A stretch of 64,000 bases of DNA, taken from assembly GCF_008329605.1 (NCBI RefSeq), contig NZ_NPKO01000010.1, positions 1-64,000 on the forward strand, read 5' to 3'. Positions within the stretch are counted from its first letter, which is position 1. Every line of letters begins with the position of its first letter. The position numbers and the translations under genes were made by a program. This DNA is from Mycolicibacterium sp. P9-64 (lineage in GTDB: Bacteria > Actinomycetota > Actinomycetes > Mycobacteriales > Mycobacteriaceae). Below, piece after piece: positions 43,389-50,920 of the stretch. The notes under the pieces were generated by a model. That model saw only the letters and a list, made by a program, of their open reading frames with translations. It made no database searches and was not told where the DNA came from.

Positions 43389-44948
43389 ATGACGGGGGAA
43401 TTGAAAGTCGATACGGTCGATCTCGTCTCCAAGGCGGTTCAGATCGAGTCACTGCATTGGAGCAACCCGCTCACCGACAATCCCCTCGTCATACCGCCAG
43501 ATCAGCTGCATCTGTCGAAGACCGCGGTCGAGAACCTCCAGAAGAACGCCACCTTCCTCTATCAGAACCAGAATTACGGCCATCTCGAGGGGACACGGCT
43601 CGCGGAATCGCTGCGTTCGGTCGCGAAGGCCTACGACGACATCGACGCCGCATGGAAGGCGAACATCGATGGGGTCGGGCCGCCGGCCCAGCCGGTGATG
43701 CCGCAGGCCAACACGATCCCCGAGCCGACGGTGCCTGCGCCGATGGGAAGCCCGCTCGGATTGAGCTCCGATGAGTATCTCGACGTGGAGGCGGCGCAAA
43801 AGGCCCTCTCGACGGGCGATCACGGCGCATCGCTGCGCGAAGCATGGCAAGCCTGGACCAACAACGGTCTCGCACTCAAGAAGTCCGCAGAAGCCTTTCA
43901 GGTCAAGATTCAGAACTGGGAGGGCGAAGCAGCCGAACAGGCGTATGGCAGGTTCAACGACTACGGCCATTGGTTGTCGGAGCTCGGGGCGACCTGGGGG
44001 AAGCTCGCCGATGAGGCCATGCGCATCTCGGACGCGCACGTGAAGACACTCATCAAGCACACCGAGGTGTACCAACAGTACGAATTGCTAAAGAGCCAGA
44101 TGGCCGCGGCGGTCGCCAACGGCGGCAGTGCGGCAAAGACTCTGGGTCTTCAGATGGAGCAGCTGCAGAAGGAATCCGAGGAGATCCGCAAGGGCTACGC
44201 GGGTGAGGCTGCCCCACACCAAGTCACGGTGAGCACGCCGCCACCCCCGAGTGGAGTTCCGAAGACGCCCGTAGCGTCCAACGGTGACCCGCGCCAGAAG
44301 CCTGGTACGGGCGGTAACCCATCTGGTGCACCGGGTGGACCGGGCCAAGGGTCGCCGGGCGGAGCGCCACCAACGGCGCCCCCGGCGACGGCGCCACCGG
44401 CATCGCCGCTGTCCGCGCAGAGCCCCACTGGCGAAGGTTCGCCCTCAGGCGGTTCACCATCAGGTGGCGGGTCGCCGTCCGGCGGCGGATCCCCGTCGGG
44501 CGGTGGATCGCCCGCGGGCGGTGGATCACCGAGCGGTCTGCCAGGGGGCGGACCGAAGGATCTGCCCAAGCTACCGACCGATGATCCCCGCTTGAAGCCC
44601 GCAGCGGCGAGCGGTGGCGGAGGATCCGGCGGAGGCGGTGGTGGCGGGATTCCGGCAATGGGGCTGCAGCCCAACGTCGGTGGCTCATCGGTCGGTCCGA
44701 GTACGACGGCTGGCGGGCCAGGAGCAGGTCCCGGCCCGAGCGTCGCCGGTGCGGCCGGTGGCGGCATGGGCGGAATGGGCGGCGCGCCGATGCACGGCCA
44801 AGGCCAGGGGGGCGGCGGCAAGGAGCGCAAGCGCACGCCCGGCCTGGCACCCGACGAGGACATCTACACCGAGGATCGCCCGTACACCGAGGCGGTCATC
44901 GGCCTTCGTCGCCGCAAAGAAGTCCAGGACAACAAGGACTCCAATTGA
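43389..44948 (+). CDS. espB: ESX-1 secreted protein EspB
   Basis: A 519-residue ESX-1 substrate. The N-terminal 290 residues form the helical PE-PPE-like fold, with the WEG turn in QNWEGEAAEQAYG and a downstream VYQQYE that fits the YxxxD/E export signal. The C-terminal part, about 230 residues, is low-complexity Gly, Pro and Ser with a short repeat at residues 348-383. By family it oligomerises outside the cell, and MycP1 trims its C-terminal end. GAGGAGGGG lies before the ATG. It is longer than the roughly 460-residue M. tuberculosis protein mainly because of the repeat-rich end. Its stop overlaps the TTG start of espL. Confidence 0.9.
   Translation: MTGELKVDTVDLVSKAVQIESLHWSNPLTDNPLVIPPDQLHLSKTAVENLQKNATFLYQNQNYGHLEGTRLAESLRSVAKAYDDIDAAWKANIDGVGPPAQPVMPQANTIPEPTVPAPMGSPLGLSSDEYLDVEAAQKALSTGDHGASLREAWQAWTNNGLALKKSAEAFQVKIQNWEGEAAEQAYGRFNDYGHWLSELGATWGKLADEAMRISDAHVKTLIKHTEVYQQYELLKSQMAAAVANGGSAAKTLGLQMEQLQKESEEIRKGYAGEAAPHQVTVSTPPPPSGVPKTPVASNGDPRQKPGTGGNPSGAPGGPGQGSPGGAPPTAPPATAPPASPLSAQSPTGEGSPSGGSPSGGGSPSGGGSPSGGGSPAGGGSPSGLPGGGPKDLPKLPTDDPRLKPAAASGGGGSGGGGGGGIPAMGLQPNVGGSSVGPSTTAGGPGAGPGPSVAGAAGGGMGGMGGAPMHGQGQGGGGKERKRTPGLAPDEDIYTEDRPYTEAVIGLRRRKEVQDNKDSN
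44430..44537 (+). repeat. GGGSPS-coding tandem repeat in espB
   Basis: About six imperfect copies of an 18-base unit (GGCGGCGGATCCCCGTCG-like) encode a GGSPS/GGGSPS array at residues 348-383 of EspB. The unit keeps the frame, so copy-number change would alter only the length of the flexible linker. Confidence 0.8.
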
Positions 44949-45289
44949 CCGAGGAGATGCATCCCCAGGTCGCCGCCGTGTTGAAGCAGGCACAGCGGTT
45001 GCAGTCGCTGATGGACGACCAACTGGCTAAGATGAACTCCGTGTCCTACACGGCAACCGACGAAACGGAGACCGTCGAGGTCACCCTCAACGGCCACCAC
45101 CGGCTGACCGACGTGTTCATCGAAGACGGCCTGCTGCGCCTCGGCGCGGCGACGGTCGAGGGGCGGGTCAACGAGGCGTTGCACAACGCATCATCCATTG
45201 CGTCAGCATCGATCGACGCGGACCGTGAACGCCTCGACGCGGCGGTCGCCGAGATCACCTCGGAACTGGACGACGATTCCTGGCGGTAG
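44945..45289 (+). CDS. espL: YbaB/EbfC family protein EspL
   Basis: A 114-residue YbaB-type protein: TATDETETVEVTLNGHHRLT in the middle is the family core. The M. tuberculosis homologue is 115 residues and very similar as I recall. EspL is cytosolic and is reported to stabilise EspE, EspF and EspH. The TTG start at 44945 overlaps the espB stop. It is the last gene of the plus-strand arm and converges on eccD with a 13-base gap. In M. tuberculosis espK and espJ lie here; neither is present. Confidence 0.88.
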   Translation: MTEEMHPQVAAVLKQAQRLQSLMDDQLAKMNSVSYTATDETETVEVTLNGHHRLTDVFIEDGLLRLGAATVEGRVNEALHNASSIASASIDADRERLDAAVAEITSELDDDSWR

Positions 45290-45302
45290 AGCTCGTGCAG
45301 CG

Positions 45303-46832
45303 TCAGAACCGCAGGTTGCGAAGGATGTCGTACACGCCTGCGATCCACAGCAGCATCGGGATGACGGCAGCGATTGCCGCACCATCAAGCAGCTCCAGGA
45401 TTCGCTTGCTCACCGGTGACATCCGTCGCACGCCGTCGGTTGCACCCACCAGGATCAACGCGACCAAGGCGACCGCCGCGTAGATGCTCAGCACCAGCCA
45501 TGCCCTGTCCGGGTACCACAGGCACAGCCGGATGGTCACGCCCGTCGGAATCAGCACTGTCGCCGCCAAAAGCGCCCAGGCGCACCATCGTTGGGCGTAG
45601 AGCCGCGACCGGAAGGCGCATGTCGCGGTGACGAGCCCAGCCACGATCAGGCTGTGTATGAAGAAATGCCCCTGCACCACCACAGCGATCGAACCGAGCG
45701 CGAGCACCAGCGCACCTGCGGTGAGAAAACCGACCAGCAGCTGTCTGGCGAGGTGGCTGCGCTCGGTGAGACGAGCCGCCGACTCGGGCACCGACGCGAT
45801 GATCGCCTGCCAGGTCGGGGATTCCCCGTCGGAGGCGTCTGGACCCGAAACCGGGTCGAGCAGTTCGTCATTGGACACCGTCTCGCCGGGGGCGGGAATC
45901 GGCGGCAGCGCGATACGAGCGACGGCCACGGTCAGCTTCGCCGCGTTGGTGACGACGATCAAGCCGAAGGCGATCGCTCCAGCCGGCACCCAGTACTGCC
46001 AGCCGTACCCGTAGGCGACCGCCGCGGCGGTGATCGCGACGGCCATTACCGCGCTGAACGATGCGACCTCGGCGCGCTTGCGCGGCCCACCACGCGTCGC
46101 CAACACGAGAAGCAGCGCGACGGCCCCAGCACCTGCCACGTTCGGAGCACCGAGCCCGCTGATGCCGGCAGGCAAGGGGACGACCAACGCCGCCGCACCA
46201 GCCAATAGCGGAACCGATGCGATGAGCAGGCTCTCGGCCATGTCGAGATTGCCGTAGCGTGTCCTCGCCATCACGCTACCGACGAGCACCCCCAAGCCAA
46301 TCAGACCGAGGGCGAGCGTCCACCACCAGTCATGCCCGGTGTCCGACCATGCGCGCAATGCGGCGCCAGTGATCACCAGGGACACCAGCGGAATCGCCAC
46401 GCCCACGAAGCGATTCAGCGCCGTGCGATCGAACTCCGGTGACTCGTCGAGCACTGCGATGGCATCGATGACGTCCTCGACCAGTGGTCGGTAACGCTCG
46501 GTGCGGCTGACCGACACCAGGGTGACGAGCGTCCCGTCGACCACACCAGCGTCGTCGAGCGACTCGGTCGCCTTGATCGGCGGGGCACCGGGGCGGGCGA
46601 ACGCCCATTCACCCTGGGCCTTGAAGTCGAAGCCCGCAAGCACCTCGGCGGGGGTGTCGTCGAGCAGCTCGGCCAGCACGTCCACCGCCTCGTCGATGTA
46701 CGTCTCGATCGGCGCGGACGCCGGGAGAACCAGATCAGTGAGGCGGCGTCCCGTCAGAACCGTGACACGGGTCGTCGACGGCCGGCCGGGCGTCACGCCC
46801 GGCGTGCTGGGTGCGGCGGCCGTGGTGGTCAA
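45303..46832 (-). CDS. eccD1: ESX-1 membrane channel component EccD
   Basis: A 509-residue EccD. Residues about 20-110 form the ubiquitin-like cytosolic domain (VTVLTGRRLTDLVLPA at its start), followed by eleven hydrophobic helices. EccD lines the inner-membrane vestibule of the ESX complex. It overlaps espI by ATGA at its start and is the last gene of the minus-strand arm, ending 13 bases from espL. Confidence 0.92.
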   Translation of the reverse strand: MTTTAAAPSTPGVTPGRPSTTRVTVLTGRRLTDLVLPASAPIETYIDEAVDVLAELLDDTPAEVLAGFDFKAQGEWAFARPGAPPIKATESLDDAGVVDGTLVTLVSVSRTERYRPLVEDVIDAIAVLDESPEFDRTALNRFVGVAIPLVSLVITGAALRAWSDTGHDWWWTLALGLIGLGVLVGSVMARTRYGNLDMAESLLIASVPLLAGAAALVVPLPAGISGLGAPNVAGAGAVALLLVLATRGGPRKRAEVASFSAVMAVAITAAAVAYGYGWQYWVPAGAIAFGLIVVTNAAKLTVAVARIALPPIPAPGETVSNDELLDPVSGPDASDGESPTWQAIIASVPESAARLTERSHLARQLLVGFLTAGALVLALGSIAVVVQGHFFIHSLIVAGLVTATCAFRSRLYAQRWCAWALLAATVLIPTGVTIRLCLWYPDRAWLVLSIYAAVALVALILVGATDGVRRMSPVSKRILELLDGAAIAAVIPMLLWIAGVYDILRNLRF

Positions 46833-48241
46833 CGACGCTCGAGCCTGTCGAAGTCATCCGATAGCGCGGCACCGAGTTCGGTGATCCGCCGGCGGAACGT
46901 CTTGCCAAGCAGGTCGAGCTGGATCTCCGTGCCCGCGGCGATGTGCTTGTCCCATGGCAACACGATCACGCGGCCCGGCGGCACGTGCCGTTCGAACTGC
47001 TCGACCAGATCGGCGACGTCGATGTTCGGCTTGCCAGGCACGACGTGGTTGATCACCACGCACGACCGGCCGAGCAGATCCTGATATCCGTTCTGTCGCA
47101 ACCAGTCCATCGTGACGGCGGCTTGCCGCGCGCCGTCGATCGATGCGCTGGCCACGATGACCAGACCCGACACCGTGGACAGGACACCGCGAGAGGCCGG
47201 CTGGAAGAGGCCTGCGCCACCGTCTGCGAGGACGAGGTTGTAGTACCTCGACACGATGCCGGTGGCACCCATCCAGTCCTCGTCGTTGAACTCGCGGCGG
47301 GCTCCGCTGTACTCCTCCGAGGACAACACCTCGAGGTTGGCGGCGTTCATGCTGGTGTACGCGCGGATGTCGTTGTAGCGGGCAAGTTCCTTGTCCGCCA
47401 ACAGATCCGAGATCGTCGCGGCGGACTGGCGGCCCGCCCGGTCGGCCAGGTTGCCGCCGTCGGGATCGGCGTCGACGGCGAGGATGCGGTCGCCGCGTAC
47501 CTTGCTCAACTCCGAACCGAGCGCCACGGTGACCGCGGTCTTGCCGACGCCGCCCTTCAGACCGAAGATGCCGATCTGGTACGAGTCACGGGCATTGCGG
47601 CGGATCCGCGTGTGCAGGTCCAGTTCGTAGATCTCGTCCGGCGACAACCCCAAGTTGATGCGCGTCAGCATGTAGATCACGTGCCGCCAGCCGCGCTGGG
47701 ACGGCATCTTCACCGCGGATCGCACGCCGACGTGCGAGAGGGCGTCGATGGCGCGGTGATTGCCGATGGTCGCGGCCGATGTCGGCTGGGCCTGCCCCTG
47801 CTGAGCCGCCGTCCACGCCGCCCGGTTCTCGGATTGCGGTTCTGCGAAGTGTTGCGACGGCGCGGGCGCGGGCGCCTGTCGAGCTGGAGGGGCCGGTGCA
47901 GGACGGGCCTGCTCGTAACGGGCGCCGGTGGTCGGCGCACCCTGCGGTACGCGCATCATGCCGTTCGATACGCGCTGCTGCCCGGTGGCTTGGGTAGGCC
48001 GCATCTGGCTGGTGACCTCGGCCGGGCGCGGCGGTGGCGCAGCCGACACGGCGGTCTTCGTCGGCGGCGCAACGGGCATCGGGCCCGACGTGGGAGCCGA
48101 CGGCGCATCGGGACGTGCCACGTGTGTCGGCATCGGTCCGGCGGAGCCGGGTCCTACCGAGTCACGGTCGACGGCTGCTGTCTCCTCCTCGGGCGGCGTC
48201 GCGTCCGGGGAGTGGAAGAGCCGGTCATAGTCGGCCGACAT
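46829..48241 (-). CDS. espI: EspI, proline-rich MinD/ParA-like ATPase
   Basis: A 470-residue protein. Residues 1 to about 165 are rich in Pro and Ala and probably disordered. From about residue 180 the RGWRHVIYMLTRINLGLS segment leads into a MinD/ParA ATPase with the deviant Walker A KGGVGKT at 229-235. In M. tuberculosis EspI is dispensable for secretion but shuts ESX-1 down when ATP falls. It is downstream of esxA after a 90-base gap that contains a hairpin, and overlaps eccD by four bases. Confidence 0.9.
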   Translation of the reverse strand: MSADYDRLFHSPDATPPEEETAAVDRDSVGPGSAGPMPTHVARPDAPSAPTSGPMPVAPPTKTAVSAAPPPRPAEVTSQMRPTQATGQQRVSNGMMRVPQGAPTTGARYEQARPAPAPPARQAPAPAPSQHFAEPQSENRAAWTAAQQGQAQPTSAATIGNHRAIDALSHVGVRSAVKMPSQRGWRHVIYMLTRINLGLSPDEIYELDLHTRIRRNARDSYQIGIFGLKGGVGKTAVTVALGSELSKVRGDRILAVDADPDGGNLADRAGRQSAATISDLLADKELARYNDIRAYTSMNAANLEVLSSEEYSGARREFNDEDWMGATGIVSRYYNLVLADGGAGLFQPASRGVLSTVSGLVIVASASIDGARQAAVTMDWLRQNGYQDLLGRSCVVINHVVPGKPNIDVADLVEQFERHVPPGRVIVLPWDKHIAAGTEIQLDLLGKTFRRRITELGAALSDDFDRLERR

Positions 48242-48282
48242 GGAAACCTCTCAAGGGTTGGTTACGTGCGGCACGAGCTGAA

Positions 48283-48315
48283 GTGGGCGGAGTGGCATTC
48301 GACCATCCCGCCCAC
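48283..48315 (-). terminator. Hairpin between esxA and espI
   Basis: GTGGGCGG at 48283-48290 pairs exactly with CCGCCCAC at 48308-48315, around a 17-base loop in which TGG and CCA can extend pairing. On the minus strand it lies just after the esxA stop. Without a T-run it is more likely an attenuator or an RNA-stabilising stem, which would favour esxB-esxA over espI-eccD. Confidence 0.5.
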
Positions 48316-48331
48316 CTCGGTGCTCGATTCG

Positions 48332-48628
48332 CTACGTGCCGAAGGAGCCTTTGACTGCCATTTCGGCATGAAGCATCGTCGTACCCGCTTCTTGGATCGT
48401 CTGCCCGAGATTCTGCAGCGCCGCATTCAGCTCCATGGACGCATTGTTCCACTTCACCTGCAGCGCCTGGTACGCCTCCGCACCATCGCCATGCCACTCT
48501 GCGACTATCCTGGCGAGTCCGGCGCTGCCCTCATCGAGCAAGCCGTGCACCGTCCCTGAGTAGCCGTGAATCTCGAGGGCGAGCGCCTCGATCGCGGCAA
48601 AATTCCATCTCTGTGGTACGCCAGCCAT
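48332..48628 (-). CDS. esxA: ESX-1 secreted WXG100 protein EsxA (ESAT-6)
   Basis: A 98-residue WXG100 protein of two helices with the turn Trp45-His46-Gly47 (AEWHGDG). It pairs with EsxB and is exported by ESX-1. The C-terminal EMAVKGSFGT end is similar in type to ESAT-6. ATG at 48628 follows the esxB stop by 34 bases, and the two are certainly co-transcribed. Length agrees with the 95-residue M. tuberculosis protein. Confidence 0.93.
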   Translation of the reverse strand: MAGVPQRWNFAAIEALALEIHGYSGTVHGLLDEGSAGLARIVAEWHGDGAEAYQALQVKWNNASMELNAALQNLGQTIQEAGTTMLHAEMAVKGSFGT

Positions 48629-48662
48629 GATTTTCTCCGATTCTTTTGGTTGGTCGCGTTGG

Positions 48663-48980
48663 TCAGTGGTTGATGTTCAGATTGCTGAAGGTCTGGTGGA
48701 GCGCGCCGGCCTGGTCGCTGTCGGTCGTGTCGTACTTGTGTCCACCTGCGTTGAGGTTCGCCACGATCTCGTCCAGCGCGGTCCTCTGCACCTGAGCTGC
48801 CTCCTGGTACCGCACGAATGCCGCCTGGGCCGCCGTGCCGGACTCGCCTTGCAGGTTCGCATGCATTTGTCCTGCTGTCCCGTCGACCTGCGCCATGACG
48901 CCTTGCAACGACGTCGAGATGTGATCGAAGTTGCCCGCCTCAGCAGTGATGACAGATACGTCTGCCTGTAGCTCGCTCAT
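48663..48980 (-). CDS. esxB: ESX-1 secreted WXG100 protein EsxB (CFP-10)
   Basis: A 105-residue partner of EsxA. The LQGESGTAAQAAFVRYQEAA segment aligns with the turn of CFP-10, but Trp43 is replaced by Leu, so the motif reads Leu43-Gln44-Gly45. The C-terminal export signal is intact as YDTTD (Tyr84 to Asp88), the element read by EccCb. The C-terminus is slightly longer than in M. tuberculosis. It lies between PPE68 (83-base gap) and esxA, the standard order. Confidence 0.92.
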   Translation of the reverse strand: MSELQADVSVITAEAGNFDHISTSLQGVMAQVDGTAGQMHANLQGESGTAAQAAFVRYQEAAQVQRTALDEIVANLNAGGHKYDTTDSDQAGALHQTFSNLNINH

Positions 48981-49063
48981 ACCTCATGCCTTTCTAGTCG
49001 TGTCCTCACCAGGGAATGGCGAGTCTTCCAGCCCCCCTGGGCCGGGAAGTCTTGTATCGACGC

Positions 49064-50419
49064 CTACCAGTCGTCTTCCTCGTCCTCCCCCAGGTCCTGG
49101 GGAAGGAGGGTCGGCGCGAGCAACCCCGTCTTGGAGCCGCCGCCGCCCTTGCTGCCGTGACCGGCGCCGCTCATCGGGCCGCCACCAGCGCCCCCGGAAT
49201 TGTTGACGGGTGCGGATCCGGCGCCACTGCCACCTGCCGCTGCACCAGGCACCATCGCCACCGGCGACGCGCTGGGACTCGTTTCGATCGGCTGGGAGAC
49301 GAGGCTGGACATCAACGGTGTGCGGGCCGCCGAACCACCCATGCCAGGCAGCGACGCGGCTCGTATCAATCCGGCGCCCGAACCGGCTCCCGAACCACCT
49401 GCCAACGGGTGGTTCGACATCGGGCTGGCGCCGATCAGGCCCATCTGAGCACCGTTGTTGGAGCCGAAACCGCTACCCATTTGGCCGAAGATCTGAGTCA
49501 CCTGCTGAAGCGGCTGGCTCATCTGCTGTACCGGCTGCGTCACCATCTGGCCGAGCGTTTGGGGCACCTGCGCAGCCATGGAGCCCACCTGCGACACCAT
49601 CTGAGTGGCCATCTGAGCACCCTGCTGCGCGCTGCCCGTCTGCTGGCCGGCCTGCTGTCCACCGTTCTCCGCATGTTGCGCAGCGCCTTGGGCAGTCGTC
49701 GCGACCGTGTCTATCTGGCTGCCCAGACCACCGGCCGCCAATCCCACCGTCTGCATGGTGCCCTGAGCGGTCACCGCAGCGAAGGTCGCCTCACGGATGA
49801 TCGCGCCGCCCATCATCGCGACGTTCTCGCCGACCGCAATCGCGGCCCCAGCTTCGCCGACGCCGGGGACGACCATGGGCTTCATCGGCGTGATGGGCTC
49901 GAAGACCGTGTTCATGGTGGTCTCGGCCTGATAAGCCTCCATCACGGCGGCGGCCTGATTCCACATCCGCACGAAGTAGTCGGCCTCGTTGACCCCGATC
50001 GGCACCGCATTCACCCCGAGAAAGTTGGTGGCCTCCAGCACGCCGTGCGTGATGTGGTTCATCTCGATCTCGGGTAATGGCGGTGTGGTGACCGCCGCCA
50101 TCATGTATGCGTTGGCCTGCGCGATGGCCTGCATCGCCCGCTTCTGCGCCTGCAATGCCGTGGTGCGCAACCAGACCACCATCGGGGTGGTCGCGTCAAC
50201 GGCCTGCTGGCTGGCCCCGCCCTGCCACGAGCCCTGCAATGCCACCAGGCTGGCTGCAAGCTCCTCGGCCTGTGTCTCCAGTGAGATCGCAAGGGTCTCC
50301 CAGCCGGCTGCTGCCTGGAGCATCGGCGCTTCGCCGGCTCCAGCCATCAACCTGGCTGTGTTCACCTCTGGTGGCAATGCTCCGTAGAACATCGCCAACA
50401 TTGCGGGCACTGCGGACAT
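49064..50419 (-). CDS. PPE68: PPE family protein PPE68
   Basis: A 451-residue PPE protein. The PPE motif is at residues 16-18 (ALPPEVN), and the WXG-type turn reads SWQGG near residue 65. The conserved PPE domain of about 180 residues is followed by a Gly, Gln and Ala-rich region, the MGLIGASPMSNHPLAGGSG stretch, and an acidic end DLGEDEEDDW, as in M. tuberculosis PPE68. An alternative start is ATG at 50401. PPE68 pairs with PE35 and is recognised by EspG1 before export. It lies 58 bases after PE35. Confidence 0.92.
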   Translation of the reverse strand: MSAVPAMLAMFYGALPPEVNTARLMAGAGEAPMLQAAAGWETLAISLETQAEELAASLVALQGSWQGGASQQAVDATTPMVVWLRTTALQAQKRAMQAIAQANAYMMAAVTTPPLPEIEMNHITHGVLEATNFLGVNAVPIGVNEADYFVRMWNQAAAVMEAYQAETTMNTVFEPITPMKPMVVPGVGEAGAAIAVGENVAMMGGAIIREATFAAVTAQGTMQTVGLAAGGLGSQIDTVATTAQGAAQHAENGGQQAGQQTGSAQQGAQMATQMVSQVGSMAAQVPQTLGQMVTQPVQQMSQPLQQVTQIFGQMGSGFGSNNGAQMGLIGASPMSNHPLAGGSGAGSGAGLIRAASLPGMGGSAARTPLMSSLVSQPIETSPSASPVAMVPGAAAGGSGAGSAPVNNSGGAGGGPMSGAGHGSKGGGGSKTGLLAPTLLPQDLGEDEEDDW

Positions 50420-50477
50420 AGTTTGCTGGACTCAATCTTTCGTCGTTGTTCCGTTGTTATTACGACACGAATGTCAT

Positions 50478-50774
50478 TTAAGTGAGAGCGGCAGCGCCGG
50501 AATCATCCACGGCGCCGTAGATCTGTGCCGATTCGATGTATGCCGCTCCCGTGCGCGCGAGTTCTTCCTGAGCGAGGGCGTTCAGCGCATTTGCCTCAAG
50601 AGCCTCGGTCGCGAAGGCCATGGCGGCCTGCACCGAGACTTCCTCCGCACCTGCGGGGACCAAAGCGCTGGCCTCGGTGGTCGCGGCCGTGCCGGATGCG
50701 ATACCGCGGGCACCATTTGCGACGACTTGAGAACCGACGCCGATGGCAGCGGGATTGTGCTCCAAGGGTTCCAT
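50478..50774 (-). CDS. PE35: PE family protein PE35
   Basis: A 98-residue PE protein with two helices and no long extension. The middle LVPAGAEEVSVQAAMAF matches the PE35 core closely, and the C-terminal end has YGAVDD, in keeping with the YxxxD/E signal. The first residues, MEPLEHNPAA, deviate from the usual MSHDP. AAGGAG lies 9 bases before the ATG. It forms a heterodimer with PPE68. It starts a transcription sub-unit after a 146-base gap from eccCb. Confidence 0.9.
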   Translation of the reverse strand: MEPLEHNPAAIGVGSQVVANGARGIASGTAATTEASALVPAGAEEVSVQAAMAFATEALEANALNALAQEELARTGAAYIESAQIYGAVDDSGAAALT

Positions 50775-50920
50775 TTGCCGTTACTCCTTACATATTTCGA
50801 AAACACTGCATAGAGGGTCCTGGACCCGTCCTGGAGCGGTTGCTTGCTCCCCCGTGGAATCGATCCCCGATCCCTTTGCTGGCGAGTTGCCAGAAGCGTT
50901 GCTGTACGTCTGAGAAAATT
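50775..50920 (-). promoter_or_regulatory. Gap upstream of PE35, probable internal promoter
   Basis: This 146-base gap is the longest inside the minus-strand ESX-1 arm up to this point. It is relatively AT-rich near PE35 and contains the palindrome GGGTCC-T-GGACCC at 50815-50827. The PE35 ribosome binding site (AAGGAG) is at its PE35 end. In M. tuberculosis a promoter upstream of PE35 drives esxB-esxA; the same is inferred here. Confidence 0.5.

Noticed and set aside
44430..44537. Possible CRISPR-like short repeats
   Set aside because: The repeats are adjacent, without spacers, and code in frame for a Gly/Ser/Pro linker in EspB. No cas genes are present. No CRISPR array, tRNA, rRNA or insertion sequence was found in the window.
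46943..48559. Open frame of 538 codons on the plus strand
   Set aside because: It is antisense to espI and part of esxA, both clearly real genes.
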